From Bacillus pseudomycoides DSM 12442 (GTDB taxonomy: Bacteria; Bacillota; Bacilli; Bacillales; Bacillaceae_G): 64,000 nucleotides of DNA. The position numbers and the translations under genes are program-made. The number at the start of each line of letters is the position of its first letter. The first letter of the stretch is position 1. Location: assembly GCF_000161455.1 (NCBI RefSeq), contig NZ_CM000745.1, positions 1,556,517 through 1,620,516 of the forward strand. The letters are read 5' to 3'. A model generated the notes under the pieces. That model was not told where the DNA came from and made no database searches. It worked only from the letters and a program-made list of their open reading frames with translations. Positions 17,354 to 26,332 of the stretch are shown here, piece by piece.

Positions 17354-20300
17354 ATGAGCTTTACATTAAATAAAACAATAATTAAACGATTATGTGGAGA
17401 AACCTCATATAAAAAGGGTGAGGCCTATTATAAGACAGACAAGGTTGATATTACTAATTACGATACTCAGAGAAATATTTGCGAGGCAACAGTAAAGGGG
17501 AACGGAGATTTCTATGTCAAGATAGAAACCGCTCATAATGGTGATATTGTTGGGGAATGCAGTTGTCCTTCACTTGCTTCTTTTCATACATATTGTCAAC
17601 ATATTGCAGCTGTATTACTATATATAAATAATTTTCAACAAAGTGGACAATCGTTAGAAGTTAATTCAAAAAAAGATCCCATGAACTCTAAAGATGCTCA
17701 ACTAGCGAGTGGTATGTTGGATTTATTTGATGAAAAGCCACTGCGACCTAAAAGTAAGCAGCACCGATTTGATACACGAAAAATACTTGATGTGGAATTC
17801 TTTTGTATTCCAGTATCTTCTAAAAACGGGGGGACGCTGTTTGGTATTCAGGTAAAGTTAGAGAAGTTATACACTGTATATAAGCTTAGAGAGTTTCTTA
17901 ATAGAGTGGAACAAAGAGAGCCTTTCATATGTTCAAATAATTTTACTTACACGTCAGATGCTTATAGTTTTCAGCCGGAAACGGATGCTGTTATTCAACA
18001 ACTGATTCAAATTTACCGAAATGAAAAAATGTATGTAGAATCGTTGCAAATAAACGCTAAACAAGATGAAAGTATGATTTTAATTCCACCTGCGTCCTGG
18101 GATTATATGCTTTCACTGCTTTCCGCTACTTCATTTGTAACGGTTGAGCATGATGGAAAATCATTTCATGGTGTACATGTCTCAAAAGGATTATTACCTA
18201 TAAATTTTGAGTTCAATAAAGGTGTAAATGGGGGATATATACTTGAGATTAGTGGGTTACAACAAGTTCAAGTAATGGATACATATAGTTATGCTCTTTT
18301 TGGAGGGAAGCTATATCGTTTAAACGTGGAGGATTGTAATCGGCTTATTGAATTAAAGAGAATGATGAATCGTTCTAGAAGTAATCAATTTCATATTTCA
18401 ATTGAGAAAATGGAACATTTCGTAGCGAAAGTAGTACCAGGTTTAATGAAGCTTGGTAACGTTCGGATTGATGAGGTTGTATCGGAACGCATTGAAAAAA
18501 CACTTCTCAAAGCCAAATTGTTTTTAGATCGGGTCAAGGATCGGTTACTGGCAGGACTAGAATTCCAATATGGAAATGTTGTTATCAATCCGTTAGAAGA
18601 GGATGGACAACCTTCAGTTTTCAATCGGGAGGAGAAAAAAGAACAAGAAATTTTAGAAATTATGAATGAGAGTGCCTTCGCGAAAACAGAAGGCGGTTAT
18701 TTTATGCATAATGAGGAAGCGGAATATAATTTTTTATATCACGTTGTTCCGAAATTGAAAGGTTTACTGGAGATTTATGCGACTACAGCTATTAAGTTGC
18801 GCATTCATAGAGGAAACAGTGCACCTCTCATAAGGGTAAGGCGGAAAGAGCGAATGGATTGGTTATCATTCAGTTTTGATATAAAAGGAATTCCGGAAGC
18901 TGAGATTAAAGGTGTATTAGCAGCACTTGAGGAGAAACGTAAATATTATCGATTAGCGAACGGTTCCTTGCTATCCCTAGAGAGCGAGGAGTTTAATGAG
19001 ATTAACCAGTTTATAAAGGAATCGGGTATTCGCAAAGAAATTCTAAAAGGAGAAGAAGTGAATGTACCGCTCGTGCGCAGTGTAAAATGGATGAGTTCAC
19101 TTCAAGAAGGAAATGTTTTGAGTGTAGATCAATCTGTTCAAGAGTTGGTAGAAAACATTCAAAGCCCTAAAAATCTAAAGTTTACTGTACCAGATAGCTT
19201 AGCTACAGTCCTTAGGGAATATCAAAAATATGGATTTGAATGGATGAAGACACTCGCATATTATCGTTTTGGTGGCATATTAGCAGATGATATGGGACTT
19301 GGTAAAACGCTGCAAAGCATTACTTTTATCGCTTCTATTTTGCCTGAAATTCGAGAGAAGAAGCTACCTGTATTAGTCGTATCGCCGTCTTCTTTAGTTT
19401 ATAACTGGCTAAGTGAATTAAAGAAATTTGCTCCAGATATTCGAGCTATTATTGTGGATGGAAATCAAACAGAACGCCGAAATATTTTAAAAGATGCTAC
19501 AAAGTTTGACGTTATTATTACGTCGTATCCTTTGTTACGAAGAGATGTAAAGTTATATGCACAGCCATTCCATACGTTATTTCTTGATGAAGCACAAGCA
19601 TTTAAAAATCATACGACGCAAACTGCAAAAGCAGTGAAAGCGATTCAAGCAGAGTATCGTTTTGCACTGACTGGAACTCCTGTAGAGAATTCATTAGAGG
19701 AACTTTGGTCTATTTTCTATGTAGTATTCCCGGAATTGCTTCCAGGAAGAAAAGAGTTTGGAGACTTGAGGCGTGAAAACATTGCAAAACGGGTGAAGCC
19801 GTTCGTGTTACGTCGTTTAAAAGAAGAAGTCTTGAAAGAATTACCAGAGAAAATAGAGCACTTACAATCATCTGAACTACTACCAGATCAAAAAAAGCTT
19901 TATGCAGCTTATTTAGCAAAGTTGAGAGAAGAAACATTAAAGCATTTAAACAAAGATACATTGCGTAAAAACAAAATTAGAATTTTGGCTGGTTTGACGA
20001 GACTTCGGCAGATTTGTTGTCACCCAGGTTTGTTTGTCGATGACTATAGGGGGAGTTCAGCTAAATTTGAACAGCTTCTAGAAATTGTGGAGGAGTGCAG
20101 AAGTACAGGGAAGAGAATTCTTATATTTTCACAATTCACGAAGATGCTTTCCATCATTGGACGGGAGTTAAACCGTCAAGCTGTCCCGTATTTTTATTTA
20201 GATGGGAATACTCCGGCGTGTGAACGTATAGAGTTATGCAATCGGTTTAACGAAGGAGAGGGGGATTTGTTCCTTATTTCTTTAAGGGCTGGTGGTACTG

Positions 20301-20569
20301 GTCTCAATTTAACAGGAGCGGATACCGTTATATTGTACGATTTATGGTGGAATCCTGCAGTCGAACAGCAAGCGGCAGACCGTGCTTATCGAATGGGACA
20401 AAAGAATACTGTACAAGTGATCAAATTAGTAGCGCATGGCACGATTGAAGAAAAAATGAATGAGTTGCAAGAGAGCAAGAAGAATTTAATTGCAGAAGTG
20501 ATTGAGCCAGGTCAGGAGAAGCTATCTTCGATTACGGAGGAAGAAATTAGAGAGATTCTTATGATTTAA
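17354..20569 (+). CDS. SNF2-family helicase with SWIM zinc finger
   Basis: Large (1071 residue) ATP-dependent nucleic acid translocase. A SWIM-type CxC...CxH finger (CSCPSLASFHTYCQH) is at about residues 69-84. The C-terminal half is a complete SNF2 motor: LADDMGLGKT near 643, LDEAQ near 743, TGTPVENS, GGTGLNLTGAD near 979 and the final QAADRAYRMGQ. The region between holds the bacterial SNF2-associated domain. It stands alone between terminators. The family is linked to transcription recycling and stress tolerance; the role here is not visible. Confidence 0.92.
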   Translation: MSFTLNKTIIKRLCGETSYKKGEAYYKTDKVDITNYDTQRNICEATVKGNGDFYVKIETAHNGDIVGECSCPSLASFHTYCQHIAAVLLYINNFQQSGQSLEVNSKKDPMNSKDAQLASGMLDLFDEKPLRPKSKQHRFDTRKILDVEFFCIPVSSKNGGTLFGIQVKLEKLYTVYKLREFLNRVEQREPFICSNNFTYTSDAYSFQPETDAVIQQLIQIYRNEKMYVESLQINAKQDESMILIPPASWDYMLSLLSATSFVTVEHDGKSFHGVHVSKGLLPINFEFNKGVNGGYILEISGLQQVQVMDTYSYALFGGKLYRLNVEDCNRLIELKRMMNRSRSNQFHISIEKMEHFVAKVVPGLMKLGNVRIDEVVSERIEKTLLKAKLFLDRVKDRLLAGLEFQYGNVVINPLEEDGQPSVFNREEKKEQEILEIMNESAFAKTEGGYFMHNEEAEYNFLYHVVPKLKGLLEIYATTAIKLRIHRGNSAPLIRVRRKERMDWLSFSFDIKGIPEAEIKGVLAALEEKRKYYRLANGSLLSLESEEFNEINQFIKESGIRKEILKGEEVNVPLVRSVKWMSSLQEGNVLSVDQSVQELVENIQSPKNLKFTVPDSLATVLREYQKYGFEWMKTLAYYRFGGILADDMGLGKTLQSITFIASILPEIREKKLPVLVVSPSSLVYNWLSELKKFAPDIRAIIVDGNQTERRNILKDATKFDVIITSYPLLRRDVKLYAQPFHTLFLDEAQAFKNHTTQTAKAVKAIQAEYRFALTGTPVENSLEELWSIFYVVFPELLPGRKEFGDLRRENIAKRVKPFVLRRLKEEVLKELPEKIEHLQSSELLPDQKKLYAAYLAKLREETLKHLNKDTLRKNKIRILAGLTRLRQICCHPGLFVDDYRGSSAKFEQLLEIVEECRSTGKRILIFSQFTKMLSIIGRELNRQAVPYFYLDGNTPACERIELCNRFNEGEGDLFLISLRAGGTGLNLTGADTVILYDLWWNPAVEQQAADRAYRMGQKNTVQVIKLVAHGTIEEKMNELQESKKNLIAEVIEPGQEKLSSITEEEIREILMI

Positions 20570-20600
20570 CATCGTAAATATTAGAGGATTTTAAGGAAAT

Positions 20601-20640
20601 AAAAGCTATTCTTTCGTAAATGCCAAAGAATAGCTTTTTT
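20601..20640 (+). terminator. Terminator after the SNF2 helicase gene
   Basis: Perfect 14-bp stem AAAAGCTATTCTTT / AAAGAATAGCTTTT followed by more T. Confidence 0.88.
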
Positions 20641-20700
20641 CATTATGAACGTAATAATTACATTCTTTTTCGAGCAAAGTAAGTGGATCATATATTTTTG

Positions 20701-20838
20701 TTAACTATTTTTTGTACCTTTACTTTTATAAGGTTTCGCATTTTTCTTTTTCTTAGCGCTAGATTGCCAGCGGTTCCAGCCTTTACTTCCTGTTCCTTGA
20801 CCTGTCCCCTTCTTAGCTTTAGCTTTCGTTTTACTCAT
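20701..20838 (-). CDS. Small basic protein, DUF3934-like (45 residues)
   Basis: A 45-residue, strongly basic protein: KTKAKAKKGTGQG near the start, a central KGWNRWQSSAKKK and a Lys-rich tail. It resembles the short DUF3934 proteins of the B. cereus group, of unknown function; the name is from memory. GGAGTG lies 6 bases before the ATG at 20838. It converges on the helicase gene. The charge suggests nucleic acid or ribosome contact, which is inference only. Confidence 0.65.
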   Translation of the reverse strand: MSKTKAKAKKGTGQGTGSKGWNRWQSSAKKKKNAKPYKSKGTKNS

Positions 20839-21078
20839 ATAATCACTCCGTTATTATTATAGAAAATCTACTTTGATAGTAGTCAATGTCTTTGAAATAT
20901 AATCTCGATCCATGACTATGTTTGTTCCTAACAGTTGCTGATCAGAACAAACAACTGAATGCTCTAGTATATCATAAAATGGGAAGTAATTTGATGCATT
21001 ATGAAATCATTATCGAAATTTGTATAGATTTATTCGAATTGTAGAATGTTATTACATATGATAAAAATTATAAAGAAA

Positions 21079-21198
21079 ATGAAATTTATGAGAAATACAA
21101 TGGATTCTGTTTTTCGGACAATTACACTACTTGTCATATACATGATGGTTACGTTGAGTAAATTATTTTTTGGATTGAAGCCACAAAAGAAGCGATAA
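21079..21198 (+). CDS. Small membrane protein, 39 residues
   Basis: ORF of 40 codons reading MKFMRNTMDSVFRTITLL, then one hydrophobic helix (residues about 15-32) and a basic tail LKPQKKR, so a single-pass protein with a positive cytoplasmic end. The ribosome binding site is weak (AAAGAAA). No homologue is recognised. It ends directly before a dispersed repeat. The gap from 20839 to 21443 otherwise holds only that repeat and AT-rich sequence. Confidence 0.4.
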   Translation: MKFMRNTMDSVFRTITLLVIYMMVTLSKLFFGLKPQKKR

Positions 21199-21200
21199 AT

Positions 21201-21310
21201 TTTATCCCGCTATTCGTGAACGGTAAGATTCACACCTCAAAATTCAGCAAAAGCAAAGGAGATAGGTAGGGGATGAAGCCCCCACCGCTAATTAAAGTTT
21301 TACTTTATAA
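21201..21310 (+). repeat. Dispersed structured repeat, copy 1 (longest)
   Basis: About 110 bases running from TTTATCCCGCTATTCGTGAA to GTTTTACTTTAT, with an internal stem GGTAGGGG / CCCCCACC. Parts recur at 43794, 44601 and 48955 in this window. Resembles dispersed bcr-type repeats of the B. cereus group; the exact family was not checked. Confidence 0.55.
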
Positions 21311-21443
21311 AGATGTTTTATTTACAACAATCAATAAAGCCGTAAAATAAAGAATTGAAAAATATTTTCAAACTTTTTGTTGACTTTCTTGTTTTTTTGT
21401 ATAGAATAATCATTAATAAAATGTTTCAGAGATGTGACAACAA

Positions 21444-21728
21444 AACGACTATGAAAGGACGAGTAGTAGTAGGATGTAGTCAAAGCGAGTCAGGGGTGGT
21501 GTGAGCCTGATACGAAGCCTGTTATGAAGAACCTCCTGGAGTCGCTAACCGAAATCCTTTAAAGGAAAGTAGACTTAGCCGGAAACTTCGCCGTTACAAG
21601 AAGAACAGTATCGAGATTTCTCTAATCTCCGTACTGAATAAGTGAGCAACCTCTGTTGCTAATTTGGGTGGTACCGCGGAACCAAAGCCTTTCGTCCCAG
21701 TTTTTTGGGAAAGAAGGGCTTTTTTTGT
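21444..21728 (+). promoter_or_regulatory. T-box leader of asnA (Asn specifier)
   Basis: Uncharged tRNA-sensing leader. The specifier loop reads GAAG-AAC-C before TCCTGGAG; AAC (21530-21532) codes Asn, which agrees with the gene. The T-box GGGTGGTACCGCG is at 21666-21678, followed by the terminator stem AAGCC.TTTC.TCCC / GGGAAAGAAGGGCTT and a T7 run (21684-21728). Binding of uncharged tRNA-Asn should favour the antiterminator and turn on asparagine synthesis. Confidence 0.93.
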
Positions 21729-21772
21729 TGGCTTCTTTCCACTACATCCAAACATTTTAGGAGGAAACCAAC

Positions 21773-22756
21773 ATGTATCAATCATTAATGACAGTAAGAG
21801 AGACACAAATCGCAATTAAGGAAGTTAAAACATTTTTTGAGGATCAATTAGCAAAACGTCTTGGACTATTCCGCGTATCTGCACCATTATTCGTAACGAA
21901 AAAATCAGGTTTAAACGATCACCTAAACGGTGTAGAACGTCCAATTGAATTTGATATGCTTCACTCAGGAGAAGAATTAGAAATTGTTCATTCACTAGCG
22001 AAATGGAAACGATTTGCACTACATGAATATGGTTACGAAGCTGGTGAAGGTTTATATACAAACATGAACGCGATTCGCCGTGATGAGGAACTTGATGCAA
22101 CGCATTCCATTTACGTTGACCAATGGGATTGGGAAAAAATTGTTCGAAAAGAATGGCGTACAGTGGATTACTTACAAGAAACAGTACGTACAATTTATGG
22201 AATATTCAAAGATTTAGAAGATCATTTGTTTGAAAAATATCCGTTCCTTGGGAAGTATTTACCGGAAGATATCGTATTTATCACATCTCAAGAATTAGAA
22301 GATAAATATCCAGAGTTAACGCCGAAAGATCGTGAGCACGCGATTGCGAAAGAGCATGGTGCAGTCTTTATTATCGGAATTGGCGATGCACTTCGCTCTG
22401 GTGAAAAGCATGATGGACGCGCATCTGACTATGACGATTGGAAATTAAACGGAGATATTTTATTCTGGCATCCAGTACTGCAATCTTCATTTGAATTATC
22501 ATCAATGGGAATTCGCGTTGATAGTAAATCACTTGATGAACAGTTAACGAAGAAAGGCGAAGATTTCAAACGTGATTACGATTTCCATAAAGGAATTTTA
22601 GAAGACGTGCTCCCGCTTACAATTGGTGGTGGCATTGGGCAATCAAGAATGTGCATGTACTTCTTACGTAAAGCGCATATCGGTGAGGTTCAAACTTCTG
22701 TATGGCCTGATGAAATGCGTGAAGCGTGTAAGAAGGAAAACATTCACTTGTTTTAA
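21773..22756 (+). CDS. asnA: Aspartate-ammonia ligase (asparagine synthetase A)
   Basis: Makes asparagine from aspartate, ammonia and ATP through an aspartyl-AMP intermediate. At 327 residues it has the class II synthetase-like fold of AsnA: an N-terminal KEVKTFFEDQL, the LHSGEELEIVHSLAKWKR region, and a C-terminal GGGIGQSRMCMYFL, a motif 3-type sequence. AGGAGG lies 7 bases before the ATG. Controlled by the Asn T-box in its leader and closed by a long hairpin terminator. Confidence 0.95.
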   Translation: MYQSLMTVRETQIAIKEVKTFFEDQLAKRLGLFRVSAPLFVTKKSGLNDHLNGVERPIEFDMLHSGEELEIVHSLAKWKRFALHEYGYEAGEGLYTNMNAIRRDEELDATHSIYVDQWDWEKIVRKEWRTVDYLQETVRTIYGIFKDLEDHLFEKYPFLGKYLPEDIVFITSQELEDKYPELTPKDREHAIAKEHGAVFIIGIGDALRSGEKHDGRASDYDDWKLNGDILFWHPVLQSSFELSSMGIRVDSKSLDEQLTKKGEDFKRDYDFHKGILEDVLPLTIGGGIGQSRMCMYFLRKAHIGEVQTSVWPDEMREACKKENIHLF

Positions 22757-22867
22757 TAAAGAATGCATCGAATTATTTTTTGAACGGGGACTGTTGATTC
22801 ATAAGTTTACCAAACATGATTTAAATTAGCTCTATCTTTTTATTAGTTTTGAGGTATGAAACTCTTC

Positions 22868-22954
22868 AAAAAACATCCGAAATATCAAGAGATATCTTTT
22901 TCTGTGGTATATAAAGCAGAAAAAAGAGACACATGATATTTTTGGATGTTTTTT
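22868..22954. terminator. Long hairpin terminator after asnA
   Basis: About 87 bases that fold on themselves: outer arms AAAAAACATCC.AAATATCA / TGATATTT.GGATGTTTTTT and inner arms TCTTTTTCTG / CAGAAAAAAGA. T runs on both strands make it bidirectional. The rest of the 22757-23132 gap holds nothing else recognised. Confidence 0.7.
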
Positions 22955-23132
22955 ATGTTTCGTAAATTGGAATGCTGTACATTATCAAAAAAATAAAAAC
23001 TAATTGTGTGATAGACTAAAATTTGAAATAACATGTATGTAGTAGTTCGGCTATTAGGATACAGGTTACGCATTTAATATATATATGTCTCTGACAGAAT
23101 GTTTATTGGATAACCAAAAGGGGGAGAAAAGT

Positions 23133-25148
23133 ATGTTACATAGTTTACATGCAATAGAAGAAGTACGAAATGGAAACATGTATACGAAAGAAGCGAATAT
23201 ATGGCTAGGATTTTTATTGGAAGAATATGGATTGGTGAGTATAGAAAGGAATTACCGAAGTATATTAGAGTATGTGGAACGGACGCTAAGGCATTTAGAA
23301 AAAATGAATGCTTCATACGGTATTCGTGCTCGTGTAGAAACTGTATTATGCTGGAGTGAAGTATCGAAGTGTGGTTCTGTAACGCAACGCAAGAAGTGGG
23401 AGGATTTAGGAGTGTCGTTTTTAGCACATAACGAAGATTCAGCTTTTATTTATAGACGCTATTTTCCATATGATGATGTAACGTTTACACTTATTCGTAC
23501 GCATGGATTAATAGGGCAAGTATTACGAGGAGAAGTATCCATGACTTCTCATGATGAACTGGTAAGATTATGGCAGCGAGGTGTGATTCAAAAAGATGAA
23601 CTGCGTGAAGTGCTTCGTGTTTTAAATGAATGTATTATTACCGGGGTATCTGATAAGTTATGGATAAGAGTGAAGGAAGAGGTATATGAACGTATTGAAC
23701 AAATACTTTGCGGAGAACTGATTGAATATAGTGTAAAGCAGCGAATTCGGCGGTTACGTACGAATGCTTCACCTAACGATACATATTTTGTTCAAGAGTA
23801 TGATTCAATTATGAATGATAGGTTAGAAGAAATGTTTACAGTTTTATTTGATTATGACCTTTGGTATGTAGAAGCAGCATTAACTCATTTTAGTTTTGAA
23901 GAATTCGTGAAAGTATTTGCATTAGCCTACCAACATATTACTCAGAAGAATATAGATCATATCAGTTTCCAGCCTCTTATGGACGCATTGTATTATGAGA
24001 GAGGTGGAGATAAATACTTAAATATTTATACGAAACGAGCAATTGAAAAAGTATTGCGAAGTGTATCAATAGTAGAATTGCTAAATATGAGTCGAATTCC
24101 TCAATCAGAAATGTATCCTGAATTAAAGGAAACTGAAAACGTATTAACAATTGGTTTTGGAACAAGTGAGGTTGGAAAAACACTCATCGAATTTTGTTTA
24201 GCCTGTAAAAAAGAAAATAATGCTCATTATGAACAAGCTGTCATGATGTTATGTGAAATATTTGGCTTACGCCGGGATGTGTTTGATCGATTGGAAAATG
24301 AGGAAGAATATCTTTCGCATATGAATGGAAGTGTAGATGATAAAGTTGTGGTTCTTCCATATGTAGTAGGAGATACAATAGTAGAAATTGGTCCCGGTGG
24401 GGGCGTAATGATGAATAAATTTAAAGAGGTTTATCCGAATAAATCGGTTATTGGAATAGATTTATCACGAAATGTAATTGAGAAGTTAACAAGTGATAAA
24501 TACGAAAAAGGCTACAACTGGGAAGTTACACTAGGCGATGCTTTACATCTTGCAGATACATTCCATCCGGAAAGTATTTCTACAGTTCATTGTGGTTCAG
24601 TAAATCATGAGATTTTTTCTTACGGAGAAACAGATGGTAAGAAATTTAATGTTGCGACAATGGAACGTCTAGTGAGAAGTGTATTTCGAGTATTGACTTC
24701 TGGAGGACGTTGGATTATTCGTGATGGAGTAAAGACAGAAAGTAAAGAATGGTGTGAATTACATTTTCATGATGAAACCGCTATGCCTTTCTTAAAAAAT
24801 TATCAACGTGATTTTCAAGGGCGACAAATTAAGGTGAATATATTAGATGTGGATCGAGTAAGAATGCCAGTTAATGATGCAATGGAATTTTTATATACGT
24901 ATACGTGGGGAGAAGAAGCGTATCCACATGAGGTGCAAGAACAATTTGGTGTATTCACACTTCAAGAATATATTGATTTTGTAGAGAGTGTTGTAGGTTC
25001 AGAGAATGTAAAAGTAATTGAGGCCAAGCAGTACCTTCTAGAAGGTTATATAGAACATTTATCGCAAAAGGTTACATTGTATGATGAACATGGTGAACAA
25101 ATAGCATTGCCGAATAGTACATGTTTGATTGTGTTTGAGAAAAGATAA
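23133..25148 (+). CDS. SAM-dependent methyltransferase with long uncharacterised N-terminal region
   Basis: 671 residues. The class I methyltransferase motif I VEIGPGGGVM is near residues 417-426, followed by an acidic IGIDLS at the end of strand 2 and GDALHLAD. The first about 400 residues are mostly alpha-helical, without recognised motifs, and may bind the substrate or a partner. The ATG at 23133 is chosen because GGGGGAG precedes it; an earlier ATG at 23085 has no such site. Single gene between terminators. Substrate unknown. Confidence 0.75.
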   Translation: MLHSLHAIEEVRNGNMYTKEANIWLGFLLEEYGLVSIERNYRSILEYVERTLRHLEKMNASYGIRARVETVLCWSEVSKCGSVTQRKKWEDLGVSFLAHNEDSAFIYRRYFPYDDVTFTLIRTHGLIGQVLRGEVSMTSHDELVRLWQRGVIQKDELREVLRVLNECIITGVSDKLWIRVKEEVYERIEQILCGELIEYSVKQRIRRLRTNASPNDTYFVQEYDSIMNDRLEEMFTVLFDYDLWYVEAALTHFSFEEFVKVFALAYQHITQKNIDHISFQPLMDALYYERGGDKYLNIYTKRAIEKVLRSVSIVELLNMSRIPQSEMYPELKETENVLTIGFGTSEVGKTLIEFCLACKKENNAHYEQAVMMLCEIFGLRRDVFDRLENEEEYLSHMNGSVDDKVVVLPYVVGDTIVEIGPGGGVMMNKFKEVYPNKSVIGIDLSRNVIEKLTSDKYEKGYNWEVTLGDALHLADTFHPESISTVHCGSVNHEIFSYGETDGKKFNVATMERLVRSVFRVLTSGGRWIIRDGVKTESKEWCELHFHDETAMPFLKNYQRDFQGRQIKVNILDVDRVRMPVNDAMEFLYTYTWGEEAYPHEVQEQFGVFTLQEYIDFVESVVGSENVKVIEAKQYLLEGYIEHLSQKVTLYDEHGEQIALPNSTCLIVFEKR

Positions 25149-25225
25149 AAGAGACGGAATCATGTTTTTTACTTAAAAGATAGAAGATGGGGCTAGCAAA
25201 ATTCGATTTCGCTGCCTCGTTCCAG

Positions 25226-25276
25226 AAAAGATTCTGAAACGGATTTACATATAATCTGTTTCGGAATCTTTTTTTA
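25226..25276 (+). terminator. Terminator after the methyltransferase gene
   Basis: Imperfect 18-bp stem AAGATTCTGAAACGGATT / AATCTGTTTCGGAATCTT followed by T7. Confidence 0.85.
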
Positions 25277-25342
25277 TGAGCATGTATAAATTGAGCTTTA
25301 GAAATTATGTTTACTAGTTTTATATTTTAAACTAATTTTTCC

Positions 25343-25379
25343 TAGATTTTACTTAGATTTTACTTTCACCACCTACAAT
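25343..25379 (+). promoter_or_regulatory. Promoter with 11-bp tandem repeat ahead of the second ABC operon
   Basis: TAGATTTTACT occurs twice head to tail (25343-25353, 25354-25364) directly upstream of a TACAAT -10 box at 25374. No good -35 box is present, and the repeats occupy that place. An 11-bp repeat is the spacing used by OmpR/PhoB-type response regulators, so activated transcription is likely. Confidence 0.5.
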
Positions 25380-25442
25380 GAAAATAAGAAAACGTAAGTG
25401 ATAAAAATTTACACTTGTTTCATAAAGTGAGGAGGTAACGTG

Positions 25443-26174
25443 ATGGAATTAATAATTGACCACGTAACAAAAAAATATGGTGAGAAAATAGCATTGAATG
25501 ATTGTAGTTTACATTTAAAACCAGGAGTATTAGGACTTTTAGGCCCGAACGGTGCGGGGAAGTCTACACTTATGCGTATGTTAGCAACAATTGAACAACC
25601 GACGAATGGTAGTGTGATATGGGATGGGGAAAATATTCAAAAGAAACCGAAGTTGTTACGTTCAGAGCTCGGATATTTACCGCAAGACTTTGGTGTATAT
25701 CCAAATATGAACGCGGTCGAATTTCTAGAGTATATAGCAGCGATGAAAGGTTTATCAATGAGCTCTTCAAAAAAGCGGATCAATGAATTGCTTGAAGCGC
25801 TGAACTTAATGAATGACCGGAAACGACTATTAGGTGGCTATTCAGGTGGAATGCGGCAAAGAGTTGGAATTGCACAGGCGCTATTAAATGATCCGAAATT
25901 ATTGATTGTAGATGAGCCGACAGTAGGATTGGATCCTGAAGAAAGAATTAGATTTAGAAATTTATTATCTAGTCTTTCTACGGATAGAATGGTTATTTTA
26001 TCGACGCATATTGTAACGGATATTGAATCAATTGCGACAGATATTGCTTTATTATCAAAAGGAAATGTATTAGCTCATATGAGACCTGAACAACTATTAA
26101 AGCATGTAGAGGGAAAGTATGGGAGTGGGTTATACCAGCTTCTGAGTTACATCATGTTCAAAAGAAATATATAG
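25443..26174 (+). CDS. ABC transporter ATP-binding protein, C-terminus lost by frameshift
   Basis: ATPase for the permease encoded just downstream. All catalytic motifs are present: GPNGAGKST near residue 36, GGYSGGMRQR near 135, IVDEPTVGLDP near 157 and an H-loop LSTHIV. After residue about 224 the frame changes: the encoded tail is out of phase, and the original C-terminal about 70 residues lie in another frame up to 26332. One missing base near 26117 explains this. The core could still work, but the accessory tail would be lost. AGGAGG is 7 bases before ATG 25443. Confidence 0.8.
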   Translation: MELIIDHVTKKYGEKIALNDCSLHLKPGVLGLLGPNGAGKSTLMRMLATIEQPTNGSVIWDGENIQKKPKLLRSELGYLPQDFGVYPNMNAVEFLEYIAAMKGLSMSSSKKRINELLEALNLMNDRKRLLGGYSGGMRQRVGIAQALLNDPKLLIVDEPTVGLDPEERIRFRNLLSSLSTDRMVILSTHIVTDIESIATDIALLSKGNVLAHMRPEQLLKHVEGKYGSGLYQLLSYIMFKRNI

Positions 26175-26332
26175 TAAGCAGCGCGATTCACCGGAGTGAT
26201 GGAATTCATGCACGCATCGTTTCCAGCAATGCGCCTAGTGCTAAAGCACATATAATCGCAGCCTCTCTTGAGGATGCTTACTTATATTATGTTTCTTCGA
26301 AAGGAGGGCATAAAATTGAACAATGTATATAA
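26117..26332 (+). pseudogene. Out-of-frame C-terminal segment of the ABC ATPase
   Basis: From 26120 a second frame reads WEWVIPASELHHVQKKY and on to HKIEQCI, typical of the C-terminal domain of this ATPase family. It ends at TAA 26330-26332, overlapping the permease start by 17 bases, as expected for an intact coupled operon. Restoring one base at about 26117 would give a single ORF 25443-26332 of about 296 residues. Confidence 0.65.

Noticed and set aside
23074..23427. Minus-strand ORF of 117 codons opposite the methyltransferase gene.
   Set aside because: It overlaps strong coding sequence on the plus strand, has no ribosome binding site, and its translation shows no domain pattern.
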